A stretch of 9,001 bases of DNA from JANWZL01 sp037445185 (GTDB lineage: Bacteria > Pseudomonadota > Gammaproteobacteria > Burkholderiales > Thiobacillaceae). The translations under genes were made by a program, and so were the position numbers. Each line of letters starts with the position of its first letter. Within the stretch, counting starts at the first letter, position 1. Of this stretch, positions 1 through 6,437 are shown piece by piece. Location: contig JBBIKZ010000099.1 of assembly GCA_037445185.1 (NCBI GenBank), positions 1 to 9,001 on the forward strand, read 5' to 3'. The notes beneath the pieces were generated by a model. It worked only from the letters and a program-made list of their open reading frames with translations, did no database searches and was not told the origin of the DNA.

Positions 1-23
1 TCCTCTGCTCTGTTTTCGCTTCA

Positions 24-51
24 GATCCCGTCGACAGGCCATGACGGGATC
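24..51 (+). other. Perfect 9-bp inverted repeat just upstream of the tRNA
   Basis: GATCCCGTC (24-32) and GACGGGATC (43-51) are perfect reverse complements with a 10-nt loop. The hairpin ends four bases before the mature 5' end of the tRNA at 56. There is no T-run after either arm, so it does not look like a simple intrinsic terminator. It may be a structured 5' leader of the tRNA precursor or the end of a gene lying outside the window. Confidence 0.5.
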
Positions 52-55
52 GGCT

Positions 56-132
56 GGTGAAGTAGCTCAGACGGTTAGAGCGACGGATTCATAACCCGTA
101 GGTCGGCGGTTCGATTCCGCCCTTCACCACCA
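56..132 (+). tRNA. tRNA with anticodon CAT, probably elongator tRNA-Met
   Basis: A 77-nt cloverleaf can be drawn. The acceptor stem GGTGAAG (56-62) pairs with CTTCACC (122-128), followed by discriminator A129 and an encoded CCA. The D-arm carries TAGCTCAG, and the T-arm is GGCGG-TTCGATT-CCGCC. The anticodon CAT is at 90-92 in the loop TTCATAA. It lacks the G-C run in the anticodon stem and the mismatched acceptor end of initiator tRNA, so it is an elongator Met tRNA or, less likely, the lysidine-modified Ile2 tRNA (also CAT in DNA). One oddity is that the last anticodon-stem pair (A87 against C95) is an A-C mismatch, where A-T is usual. Confidence 0.93.
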
Positions 133-318
133 CCCCACACCGACGGCAATCCACCGCAGCAAGACGCCCAACCGCCGGCCTTCTGCGCCGGTCCGGCACC
201 GAAGCGACCTGCCACCGCTGTGGCGGGACTATGGCCCCTGCCGCCACCTCGCGGCTTCCCCTACGCTGCGCTCACGCGAAGCGGCACTGAAATCCCGCAC
301 ATGCCTCTCTGACCATCC
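133..318. other. Non-coding gap between the two convergent tRNAs
   Basis: No convincing gene is visible in this 186-bp GC-rich stretch. It holds a short hairpin (208-215 with 220-227, eight pairs including one G-T) and a weaker five-pair stem (175-179 with 187-191). Neither is followed by a T-run on either strand. Either could help end transcription from the two tRNA genes that point into the gap, but this is inference. Confidence 0.4.
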
Positions 319-405
319 TGGTGCCCGGGGCCGGGGTCGAACCGGCACGCCATCGCTGGCGCGGGATTTTGAGTCCCGTGCGTCTACCAATTCCGCCACC
401 CGGGC
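319..405 (-). tRNA. tRNA-Leu (anticodon CAA)
   Basis: Read on the minus strand this is an 87-nt class II (long variable arm) tRNA. The acceptor GCCCGGG (405-399) pairs with CCCGGGC (329-323), followed by A and an encoded CCA (321-319). The 5' part GTGGCGGAATTGGTAGACGC is typical of bacterial leucine tRNAs. The anticodon loop CTCAAAA gives anticodon CAA, which reads UUG codons, on a five-pair stem CGGGA/TCCCG. The T-arm contains GGTTCGA. It is transcribed away from the HU gene and toward the CAT tRNA. Confidence 0.96.
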
Positions 406-421
406 TGGCATCGGGATGGCG

Positions 422-451
422 ATTATGGCCAAACGCCCCCGCTCCGGGCAA
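422..451 (-). promoter_or_regulatory. Sigma70-type promoter for tRNA-Leu
   Basis: On the minus strand a -35-like TTGCCC (451-446) and a -10-like CATAAT (427-422) are separated by 18 bp. The -10 ends 17 bp before the mature 5' end of the leucine tRNA at 405, which leaves room for a short leader. The assignment rests on motif match and position only. Confidence 0.55.
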
Positions 452-504
452 GCCAGTGCGGGCGGGAAGGCCGTCAGTCACCACGCCCAGACGGGCTGTG
501 GGCA

Positions 505-531
505 TTGCAAAACTGCCAGACGGCTTATACA
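505..531 (+). promoter_or_regulatory. Possible promoter of the HU gene
   Basis: TTGCAA (505-510) and TATACA (526-531) resemble -35 and -10 elements, with a short spacer of 15 bp. They lie about 80 bp before the HU start codon. The region also has an imperfect dyad, TTGCA...TGCAA, around these boxes. The short spacer keeps this tentative. Confidence 0.35.
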
Positions 532-595
532 GTGCAAGAGCCGTCCCTCGGGAAGGCCACCCCAGACCAGATTTGCCCCCTTCGCCATCACCCCC

Positions 596-601
596 AGGAG
601 G
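596..601 (+). promoter_or_regulatory. Shine-Dalgarno site that fixes the HU start
   Basis: AGGAGG ends ten bases before the ATG at 612. An in-frame ATG at 603 is almost in contact with it and so is unlikely to be used. The open frame continues upstream to 321, but that part overlaps the leucine tRNA and does not look like protein. Confidence 0.85.
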
Positions 602-611
602 AATGCCCATC

Positions 612-902
612 ATGAACAAGTCCGAACTCATCGCCGCCGTCGCCGCCAAGGCCAACGCCTCCAAGGCCGCCACCAGCACCATCATCGACGTGGCGATGGA
701 GGCGATCACCGAGGCCCTGGCCAGGGGCGAGAGCGTGCAGTTCGTCGGCTTCGGCACCTTCAGCGTGCAGGAACGCAAGGCCCGCACCGGCCGCAACCCA
801 CAGACCGGCAAGGAGATGAAGATCCCGGCCAAGAAGGTGGTGCGATTCAAGGCGGGCGCCGCCCTCAACGCCGCCGCCAACAAGGCGAAAAAGAAGAAGT
901 AA
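612..902 (+). CDS. hup: HU-family histone-like DNA-binding protein
   Basis: This 96-residue protein belongs to the HU/IHF family: small basic dimers that bend and compact DNA in the nucleoid. The N-terminal helices (residues 1-40, MNKSELIAAVAAKA...) form the dimer body. The family signature runs from G46 (GFGTFSVQERKARTGRNP), with N62-P63 at the tip of the DNA-embracing beta arm, where the proline intercalates between base pairs. IPAKKVVRFKAGAALN is the usual closing strand and helix. The protein ends in a lysine-rich tail (NKAKKKK) a few residues longer than the usual 90-residue HU. HU is preferred over IHF because the whole sequence is HU-like, but alpha/beta subtype cannot be assigned. It is probably transcribed alone or with the nuclease gene downstream, from which it is separated by a strong hairpin. 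Confidence 0.95.
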   Translation: MNKSELIAAVAAKANASKAATSTIIDVAMEAITEALARGESVQFVGFGTFSVQERKARTGRNPQTGKEMKIPAKKVVRFKAGAALNAAANKAKKKK

Positions 903-942
903 ACCGGTTCGCGCAGCGGTGGCCGGACGCCGCCGACCCCGG

Positions 943-969
943 GTCGCCCGGCGTTCACCGCCGGGCGAC
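943..969 (+). terminator. Perfect 11-bp hairpin between the HU and nuclease genes
   Basis: GTCGCCCGGCG (943-953) and CGCCGGGCGAC (959-969) are exact reverse complements with a 5-nt loop, TTCAC. The stem is almost all G-C and lies 40 bases after the HU stop and 14 bases before the next start codon. There is no T-run behind it, so it is at best a weak or pause-type terminator. It could instead stabilise the HU message or limit read-through into the nuclease gene. Confidence 0.5.
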
Positions 970-983
970 GCCCCCTGTCCGCA

Positions 984-1748
984 ATGAAACTCGCCACCTG
1001 GAATGTCAATTCCCTGAAGGTGCGTCTGCCCCATCTCAAAGACTGGTTGGCAGACCGGCAGCCGGATGTGCTGTGCCTGCAGGAGACCAAGACCGAGGAC
1101 GCCAGCTTCCCGCTGGCCGAGATCGAAGCGCTGGGCTATCGCGCCCTCCATTGCGGCCAGAAGACCTACAACGGGGTCGCCCTGCTCCACCGGGACGTGG
1201 CGACGGATCCGGCCACGGCCATCCCGGGTTTCGAGGACGGGCAGAAGCGGGTGCTGGCCGCCACCGTGGGCGACACGCGGGTGATCTGCCTGTATGTCCC
1301 CAACGGGCAGAGCGTGGGCTCGGACAAGTACTACTACAAGCTGGACTGGCTCGATGCCCTGATCGTATGGATCAAACAGGAAATCGAGCGTCACCCGCGT
1401 CTGGCCGTTCTGGGCGACTTCAACATCGCCCCCGAGGACCGGGACGTGCACGACCCTGCCGTGTGGGCCGGTCAGGTGCTGGTGTCGGAGGAGGAGCGCG
1501 CCCGCTTCCGGGCACTGCTCGGACTCGGCCTCAAGGATGCCTTCCGGCTGTTCGACCAGCCCGCGGGCAGTTTCACCTGGTGGGACTATCGCATGGCCGC
1601 CTTCCGCCGCAACCTGGGGCTCAGGATCGACCACATCTTGCTCTCGCCCGCGCTGGCGGAACGCTGTGTCGCCTGTGAGATCGACATCGCGCCCAGGAAG
1701 CTGGAGCGGCCGTCGGACCACGCCCCGATCGTCGCACACCTGGACTGA
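984..1748 (+). CDS. xth: Exodeoxyribonuclease III (AP endonuclease, ExoIII/Xth family)
   Basis: This 254-residue cytoplasmic repair enzyme cuts the backbone at abasic sites and removes 3' blocking groups and nucleotides from duplex DNA during base-excision repair. It is full length for the exonuclease-endonuclease-phosphatase fold. Visible motifs are MKLATWNVNS at the start (N7), LQETK with metal-binding E34, YVPNG (104-108), LGDFNIAPEDRDVHDP with D145 and N147, RIDHIL with D216, and the C-terminal SDHAP with D245 and H246. All the expected catalytic residues are present. No strong Shine-Dalgarno precedes the ATG; the start is chosen because MKLATWN is the normal family N-terminus. The 11-bp hairpin sits just upstream. 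Family assignment is firm; substrate preference among ExoIII-like paralogues is not readable. Confidence 0.96.
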   Translation: MKLATWNVNSLKVRLPHLKDWLADRQPDVLCLQETKTEDASFPLAEIEALGYRALHCGQKTYNGVALLHRDVATDPATAIPGFEDGQKRVLAATVGDTRVICLYVPNGQSVGSDKYYYKLDWLDALIVWIKQEIERHPRLAVLGDFNIAPEDRDVHDPAVWAGQVLVSEEERARFRALLGLGLKDAFRLFDQPAGSFTWWDYRMAAFRRNLGLRIDHILLSPALAERCVACEIDIAPRKLERPSDHAPIVAHLD

Positions 1749-1817
1749 AGCGCCCTGCCGGCGTCCGAGCGCTTGCCCGTCGGCACGCGCGATGCCAGGT
1801 GGTCTATCCCAAACGCG

Positions 1818-1833
1818 CAACTAGATGTATGGT
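1818..1833. promoter_or_regulatory. NrdR-like box 1 upstream of nrdJ
   Basis: CAACTAGATGTATGGT matches the published NrdR consensus ACACWATATATWGTGT at 10 of 16 positions. It contains GCAACTAGAT (1817-1826), which recurs inverted in box 2. NrdR is the ATP/dATP-sensing repressor of ribonucleotide reductase genes and normally binds two tandem boxes. The centre of this box is 31 bp from the centre of box 2, about three helical turns, which is the spacing known for NrdR pairs. The match in sequence alone is moderate; position ahead of an RNR gene and spacing carry the call. Confidence 0.6.
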
Positions 1834-1848
1834 TGCCTCCGCACTTGG

Positions 1849-1864
1849 CAACTGTATCTAGTTG
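1849..1864. promoter_or_regulatory. NrdR-like box 2 upstream of nrdJ
   Basis: CAACTGTATCTAGTTG is a near-palindrome matching the NrdR consensus at 10 of 16 positions. ATCTAGTTGC (1856-1865) is the exact reverse complement of GCAACTAGAT in box 1. A weak -35/-10 pair (TTGCCT 1833-1838, TATCTA 1855-1860, 16-bp spacer) would overlap this box, which would suit repression by steric block. An alternative reading is one long dyad, since GTTGCC (1832-1837) and GGCAAC (1847-1852) also pair. Confidence 0.6.
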
Positions 1865-1963
1865 CCGACGGTGGCATCTGGACCAGAGGACTCGACGACC
1901 CGGTCTTTCGACCAAGCTGAGGACTAACCCCCGTTACCTCCGGCATCACATGAGGAGCCCGCC

Positions 1964-4900
1964 ATGCAGGACATGCTCTTTCCCGAGCTCGCCGCCCAAG
2001 CCATCTCCACCGAGGTCCTGCGCGAGAAGTACGCCAAGGGCGACGAGCAGACCGTCTTCGACGTGCGCCGCCGCGTCGCCCGGGCGCTCGCCTCGGTGGA
2101 GGACAAGCGCCAGCGTGCCCGCTGGGAGGGCCGCTTCTTCGAGGCCATGGAGGCGGGCTTCATCCCCGCCGGGCGCATCAACTCCGCCGCCGGCACGGAG
2201 CTCGCGGCCACGCTCATCAACTGCTTCGTGCAGCCGGTGGGGGATGCCATCTCCGGCGAGGTGGACGGCAAGCCGGGCATCTATGTGGCCCTGGAGGAGG
2301 CCGCCGAGACCATGCGCCGCGGCGGCGGCGTCGGCTACGATTTCTCCAGCATCCGCCCCAAGGGGGCGCTGGTCAAGGGCACCCACTCCAAGGCGAGCGG
2401 CCCGGTGTCCTACATGCGCGTGTTCGACCGCTCGTGCGAGACGGTGGAGTCGGCGGGCAGCCGGCGCGGGGCGCAGATGGGGGTGTTGCGCTGCGACCAC
2501 CCGGACATCGAGGCCTTCATCCACGCCAAGGACGAGGGCGACCTGAAGAACTTCAACCTCTCCGTCGGCGTGACCGACGCCTTCATGGCGGCGGTGGAGG
2601 CGGACGGCGAGGTGGAGCTCGTGCACAAGGCCCAGCCCGGCGAGGAGCAGCTGGCCGAGGGCGCCTACCAGCGCGCCGACGGCCTGTGGGTCTATCGCAA
2701 GGTGCGGGCACGCGCGCTGTGGGAGCAGATCATGCAGTCCACCTACGACCACGCCGAGCCGGGCGTGCTGTTCCTGGACCGCATCAACCGCGACAACAAC
2801 CTCTACTACTGCGAGACCATCGAGGCGACCAATCCCTGCGTGACGGCCGACACATGGGTGATGACGGCGCAGGGCGCACGCCAGGTCCGGACTTTGATTG
2901 GTGTGCCCTTCGATGCCGTCGTCGACGGGAAACCGTATCCGTGCGCCTCCAACGGGTTTTTTTATACCGGTACCAAGCCGGTCCTGCGCCTGCAGACGCG
3001 TGAGGGCCATGCGCTGCGCCTGACGGCAGATCACCCGGTGCGTAAAGTCACGCGGCTGACGCGTTACCAAACGCACAGCGAGTGGTGTCCGGCCGGCCAT
3101 TTGCAACCCGGTGACGCAATCGTATTGAACGACCATCGTGCCCTGGCGGGATGGGAAGGTCATGGCACGGCCGAGGAAGGGTATCTGCTGGGCCTCTTGA
3201 TCGGTGACGGGCGTCTGAGCAGGGAAAAGGCCGTGCTCTCCGTTTGGGCGCCGGAACTCGAGGTGGTCGGCAGCGACCTGCGCCACGAGAATCACAGCGC
3301 AAGCGGCATCATGCAGGCCGTTCTACAGGCCATTGCCACGTTGCCGCATCGAGCCGACTTTCGCGGCTGGCAACGTCCTCTCGCCAGCCATGGCGAATGT
3401 CGACTGGCCTCCGCCGCCTTGCGTGATCTCGCCTTCGAATACGGGTTGTCGCCGGAGCACAAAACCATCACGCCGCGCATGGAGGAGGCATCGTCGGAAT
3501 TCTGCTGCGGCCTGCTGCGCGGTCTGTTCGACGCCGACGGTTCCGTACAAGCCCGCCAGGACAAGGGCGTGAGTGTGCGCCTGACGCAGGCGGACGCGTC
3601 TTTGCTGCAGGCCGTCCAGCGCATCCTGCTGCGTCTGGGGATCGCCAGCACGATCTATCGTGAACGTCGCCCGGGGGGCATGACTTTGCTTCCAGATGGC
3701 AAGGGCGGCCGCCGCATGTACCCCCAGCAGCCCATCCATGAGCTCGTCATCAGCGGCGACAACCTCGTTCGCTTCGCCGAGCGCGTGGGGTTCGCGGATA
3801 CGGGCAAGGCCGACAAACTTGCCGCCGTGTTGGGTGACTATGAGCGGCAAGTCGATCGTGAGCGCTTCGTCGCCACCGTCCTCGCCTTGCAGGAGGACGG
3901 TGTCGAGCCGGTCTATGACGCAACCATAGCCGACCTGCACGCCTTCGATGCCAATGGCCTTTATGTCCACAACTGTGCCGAACAACCGCTGCCGCCCTAT
4001 GGCTGCTGCTGCCTGGGCTCGATCAACCTGACCCGCTTCGTCAAGGGGGCCTTCACCGCTGCGGCCCAGCTCGACTTCGCGGCCCTGGGCCGGGTGGTGC
4101 CCGTGGCCGTGCGCATGCTCGACAACGTGCTGGAACTCACTGCCTGGCCGCTGGAGAAGCAGCACAAGGAGGCACGCGCCAAGCGCCGCGTCGGCCTGGG
4201 CTTCACCGGCCTGGGCGACGCCCTGGTCATGCTCGGGCTGCGCTACGACACGGCCGAGGCGCGCGAATTCGCTGCCCGGGTGTCGGAATACATGCGCGAT
4301 ACCGCCTATCTCGCCTCGGTGGAACTGGCCAAGGAACGCGGCGCCTTCCCCCTGTTCAACGCCGACCTGTATCTCGCCGGCGGCAACTTCGCCTCGCGCC
4401 TGCCCGCCGAGATCAAGGCCGAGATCCGCCGGCACGGCATCCGCAACTCGCACCTGCTGTCCATCGCCCCCACCGGCACCATCTCGCTCGCCTTCGCCGA
4501 CAACGCGAGCAACGGCATCGAGCCGCCCTTCTCCTGGTATTACACGCGCAAGAAGCGCCAGCCCGACGGCGGTTTCAAGGAATACCAGGTGGAGGACCAC
4601 GCCTGGCGCCTGTATCGCGAGCAGGAAGGCCCGGACGCCCCCCTCACGCCTGCCTTCGTCACCGCCCTGGAGATCTCGGCGCTCGCACACATGGACATGG
4701 TGGCAGCGGTGGCCCCCTACATCGATTCCAGCATCTCCAAGACGGTCAACGTGCCGGCGGATTACCCCTACAGCGATTTCCAGGACCTCTATTTCGCCGC
4801 CTGGAAGGCCGGGCTCAAGGGGCTCGCCACCTACCGGCCCAACGCCGTGCTGGGGGCGGTTCTCTCCGTCGAGCCGGAGAAGGTCGCGCCGCAGGACTTC

Positions 4901-5944
4901 GAGACCAGCGACGTCAACCGCCGCATCGAGATCAAGCACCTGCCCGCCCCTGTGCTGGAGAGCCTCAAGTGGCCCGGCAGACCGCGCCTGCCCGGCGGCA
5001 ACCCGTCCTGGAGCTATATGGTCGAGTATGCGCAGGGCCGCTTCGCCCTCTTCGTCGGCCACATCGACACCGAAGACGGCCGCGCCTTCCCATTCGAAGT
5101 CTGGGTGAACGGCGCCGAACAGCCGCGCGGGCTGGGGGCGCTGGCCAAGAGCCTGTCCATGGACATGCGCGCCCACGACCGCGCCTGGCTCAAGCTCAAG
5201 CTCGACACCCTGGCCAAGGCCCGCGGCGACGATGCCTGCACCCTCCCCTTCCCTCCCGATGGGGAGCCCAAGCCTGTACCCAGTATCGTCTCGGGGGTGG
5301 CGCAGCTCATCCGCTGGCGCCTGGAGCAGCTCGGCGCCCTCGAGGTGGAGGGCCCCACCCCGGTGCTGGACGCCCTGTTCAGCCTCAAGGAACCCAAGAC
5401 CGGCCCCGACGGCACGCTCTCCTGGACGGTCGATGTCCTCAACCCCGCCAGCGGCGACGACTTCGTGCTGGGGTTGAAGGAGATCCGGCTCCCCGACGGC
5501 CGCACCCGACCCTACTCGGTGTGGCTGTCGGGCGAGTACCCGCGCGCCTTGGATGGCCTGTGCAAGCTGCTGTCGCTCGACATGCGGGTGATCGACCCGG
5601 CCTGGATCGGCATGAAGCTGAGGAAACTCCTCGACTACCCCGAGCCCCTGGGCGACTTCATGGCCAAGGAGCCGGGCAGCGAGCGAAGCCGCACCTGGCC
5701 CTCCACCGTGGCCTACGTGGCCCGGCTCATCATTCACCGTTACGCCATGCTGGGCATCCTCACCGAGGAGGGGCATCCCATCCAGCAGATGGGCATCCTG
5801 CAGGAACCCGCGCCCGATGCGCGCGCCGCCGCCCTGCCAGCCATGCGGGGCACGCGCTGCCGGGAGTGCGGCAACGACACCGTCATCCGCAAGGACGGCT
5901 GCGATTTCTGTACCGCTTGCGGCGCCGTGGGGACGTGCGGCTAG
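1964..5944 (+). CDS. nrdJ: Adenosylcobalamin-dependent (class II) ribonucleotide reductase, intein-containing precursor
   Basis: This 1326-residue precursor yields a mature protein of 947 residues after removal of the intein (residues 292-670). The enzyme reduces ribonucleotides to deoxyribonucleotides using a B12-derived radical and needs no oxygen. Visible active-site parts are redox cysteine C87 (LINCFVQ), the finger-loop motif N-x-C-x-E split by the intein (N290-P291 / C671-A672-E673), its redox partner C682 in the GCCCLGSINL stretch, and the phosphate-binding APTGTIS (835-841) followed by NGIEPPFSW. Two similar TSCPD-type segments lie at about 1020-1089 and 1156-1232. The tail (1299-1326) has CxxC...CxxCG...CG cysteines of the kind that re-reduce the active site. 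GAGGAG (1952-1957) sits six bases before the ATG. Two NrdR-like boxes precede the gene; no cobalamin riboswitch is evident. No class I or III RNR gene is visible nearby. Confidence 0.96.
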   Translation: MQDMLFPELAAQAISTEVLREKYAKGDEQTVFDVRRRVARALASVEDKRQRARWEGRFFEAMEAGFIPAGRINSAAGTELAATLINCFVQPVGDAISGEVDGKPGIYVALEEAAETMRRGGGVGYDFSSIRPKGALVKGTHSKASGPVSYMRVFDRSCETVESAGSRRGAQMGVLRCDHPDIEAFIHAKDEGDLKNFNLSVGVTDAFMAAVEADGEVELVHKAQPGEEQLAEGAYQRADGLWVYRKVRARALWEQIMQSTYDHAEPGVLFLDRINRDNNLYYCETIEATNPCVTADTWVMTAQGARQVRTLIGVPFDAVVDGKPYPCASNGFFYTGTKPVLRLQTREGHALRLTADHPVRKVTRLTRYQTHSEWCPAGHLQPGDAIVLNDHRALAGWEGHGTAEEGYLLGLLIGDGRLSREKAVLSVWAPELEVVGSDLRHENHSASGIMQAVLQAIATLPHRADFRGWQRPLASHGECRLASAALRDLAFEYGLSPEHKTITPRMEEASSEFCCGLLRGLFDADGSVQARQDKGVSVRLTQADASLLQAVQRILLRLGIASTIYRERRPGGMTLLPDGKGGRRMYPQQPIHELVISGDNLVRFAERVGFADTGKADKLAAVLGDYERQVDRERFVATVLALQEDGVEPVYDATIADLHAFDANGLYVHNCAEQPLPPYGCCCLGSINLTRFVKGAFTAAAQLDFAALGRVVPVAVRMLDNVLELTAWPLEKQHKEARAKRRVGLGFTGLGDALVMLGLRYDTAEAREFAARVSEYMRDTAYLASVELAKERGAFPLFNADLYLAGGNFASRLPAEIKAEIRRHGIRNSHLLSIAPTGTISLAFADNASNGIEPPFSWYYTRKKRQPDGGFKEYQVEDHAWRLYREQEGPDAPLTPAFVTALEISALAHMDMVAAVAPYIDSSISKTVNVPADYPYSDFQDLYFAAWKAGLKGLATYRPNAVLGAVLSVEPEKVAPQDFETSDVNRRIEIKHLPAPVLESLKWPGRPRLPGGNPSWSYMVEYAQGRFALFVGHIDTEDGRAFPFEVWVNGAEQPRGLGALAKSLSMDMRAHDRAWLKLKLDTLAKARGDDACTLPFPPDGEPKPVPSIVSGVAQLIRWRLEQLGALEVEGPTPVLDALFSLKEPKTGPDGTLSWTVDVLNPASGDDFVLGLKEIRLPDGRTRPYSVWLSGEYPRALDGLCKLLSLDMRVIDPAWIGMKLRKLLDYPEPLGDFMAKEPGSERSRTWPSTVAYVARLIIHRYAMLGILTEEGHPIQQMGILQEPAPDARAAALPAMRGTRCRECGNDTVIRKDGCDFCTACGAVGTCG
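2837..3973 (+). mobile_element. Full-length LAGLIDADG intein within nrdJ
   Basis: Residues 292-670 of the precursor (379 residues) interrupt the conserved NP-CAEQPLPPYG core. Intein numbering: C1 begins splicing block A (CVTADTWVMTAQGARQV); block B is LTADHPV with T63 and H66; the homing endonuclease carries two dodecapeptide motifs, GYLLGLLIGDG (115-125, acid D124) and LLRGLFDADG (226-235, acid D234); block F is VYDATIADLHAFDANG; block G is the penultimate H378 and terminal N379. The +1 residue is cysteine. Every residue needed for class 1 splicing and both endonuclease acids are present, so it is probably active in splicing and possibly in homing. It looks visibly less GC-rich than the host gene (for example a run of seven T at 2957-2963), consistent with transfer. 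The reading frame is intact throughout. Confidence 0.95.
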
Positions 5945-5945
5945 G

Positions 5946-5957
5946 TCAAACGTTTGA
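5946..5957. promoter_or_regulatory. 12-bp perfect palindrome after nrdJ, operator-like
   Basis: TCAAACGTTTGA is a perfect palindrome starting two bases after the nrdJ stop. Its AAACGTTT centre resembles operators of LacI/GalR-family regulators. It would lie about 70 bp upstream of the decayed PhnD-like gene, so it could be a leftover operator. A palindrome CCGGCCGG (5959-5966) follows directly. Chance is possible. Confidence 0.3.
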
Positions 5958-6023
5958 TCCGGCCGGCCCCGAGCATGCATGCGCCGTGCCGACCATCGTC
6001 GCAAACGCCTGTCACGAACCTGA

Positions 6024-6437
6024 ATCAAGCGCCGTCAGTTCCTGACCCAACTGCCTGCCCTGCTAGGGTTGGGCACCGCCCATGCCACCGGCCCGGAGGG
6101 GGTGTTCATCGTCCACCCGTACGATCTCCCCACCCGCGTCTTCACCCGCTTCCGTCCCCTCACCCTCTACCTGGCGGGCGTGTTGGGCAGCCCGCTCAGG
6201 CTGGCGATCGCCTCGACCTACGACGAGCAGATCGCCATGATCAGCGATGGCCGGGCCCAGCTCGCCTACCTGGGCCCCACCCCCTACGTGCGGGCGCGGG
6301 AACGGGGCCGGGTGAAGATGCTCGCCGGCGTCGCGATCAACGGGCAGGCCTGCTATCTGGGCGCCATCGTCGTCAGGGCGGACAGCCCCGTGCAGCGGGT
6401 GAGCGACCTGAAGGGACGGTGCATGGCCTTCGGCGCC
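6024..6437 (+). pseudogene. Truncated PhnD-like phosphate/phosphonate ABC transporter binding protein
   Basis: The frame encodes a Tat-type signal peptide (KRRQFLTQLPALLGLGTAHA) and then the first part of a PhnD-family periplasmic binding protein, including PLTLYLAGVLG, DEQIAMISDGRAQLAYLGPTPYV and VVRADSPVQRVSDLKGRCMAFG. Such proteins capture phosphonate, phosphite or related anions for an ABC importer or a signalling partner. Two lesions are visible. The codon expected to be ATG before the KRRQFL signal is ATC (6024-6026), right after an in-frame TGA at 6021. Similarity also stops after MAFG, about halfway through a usual 280-320-residue protein, where IS-derived sequence begins. A TTG at 6069 could start translation but would drop the signal peptide. 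The frame runs on through unrelated sequence to about 6557. No transporter permease or ATPase is adjacent. Confidence 0.75.

Noticed and set aside
208..227. Hairpin between the tRNAs as an intrinsic terminator
   Set aside because: The stem is clear, but no T-run follows on either strand, so it is only mentioned under the gap.
321..611. N-terminal extension of the HU frame back to 321
   Set aside because: It lies over the leucine tRNA and its promoter, and the AGGAGG at 596-601 fits the ATG at 612.
588..1820. A 410-codon minus-strand frame opposite the HU and ExoIII genes
   Set aside because: Both genes on the plus strand have complete catalytic or signature motifs; the antisense frame has none.
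1749..1963. Cobalamin riboswitch upstream of the B12-dependent RNR
   Set aside because: No B12-box-like sequence or multi-helix layout is visible. The gap is only 215 bp and is better explained by the NrdR-like boxes.
2957..2963. Run of seven T in the intein as a programmed frameshift or a sequencing error
   Set aside because: The zero frame stays open across it and keeps all later intein motifs. The codon phasing does not give a canonical slippery heptamer.
3323..6028. A 901-codon open frame on the minus strand opposite nrdJ
   Set aside because: It runs antisense to conserved RNR and intein motifs and has no recognisable domains. In such GC-rich DNA, long antisense frames arise from codon bias.
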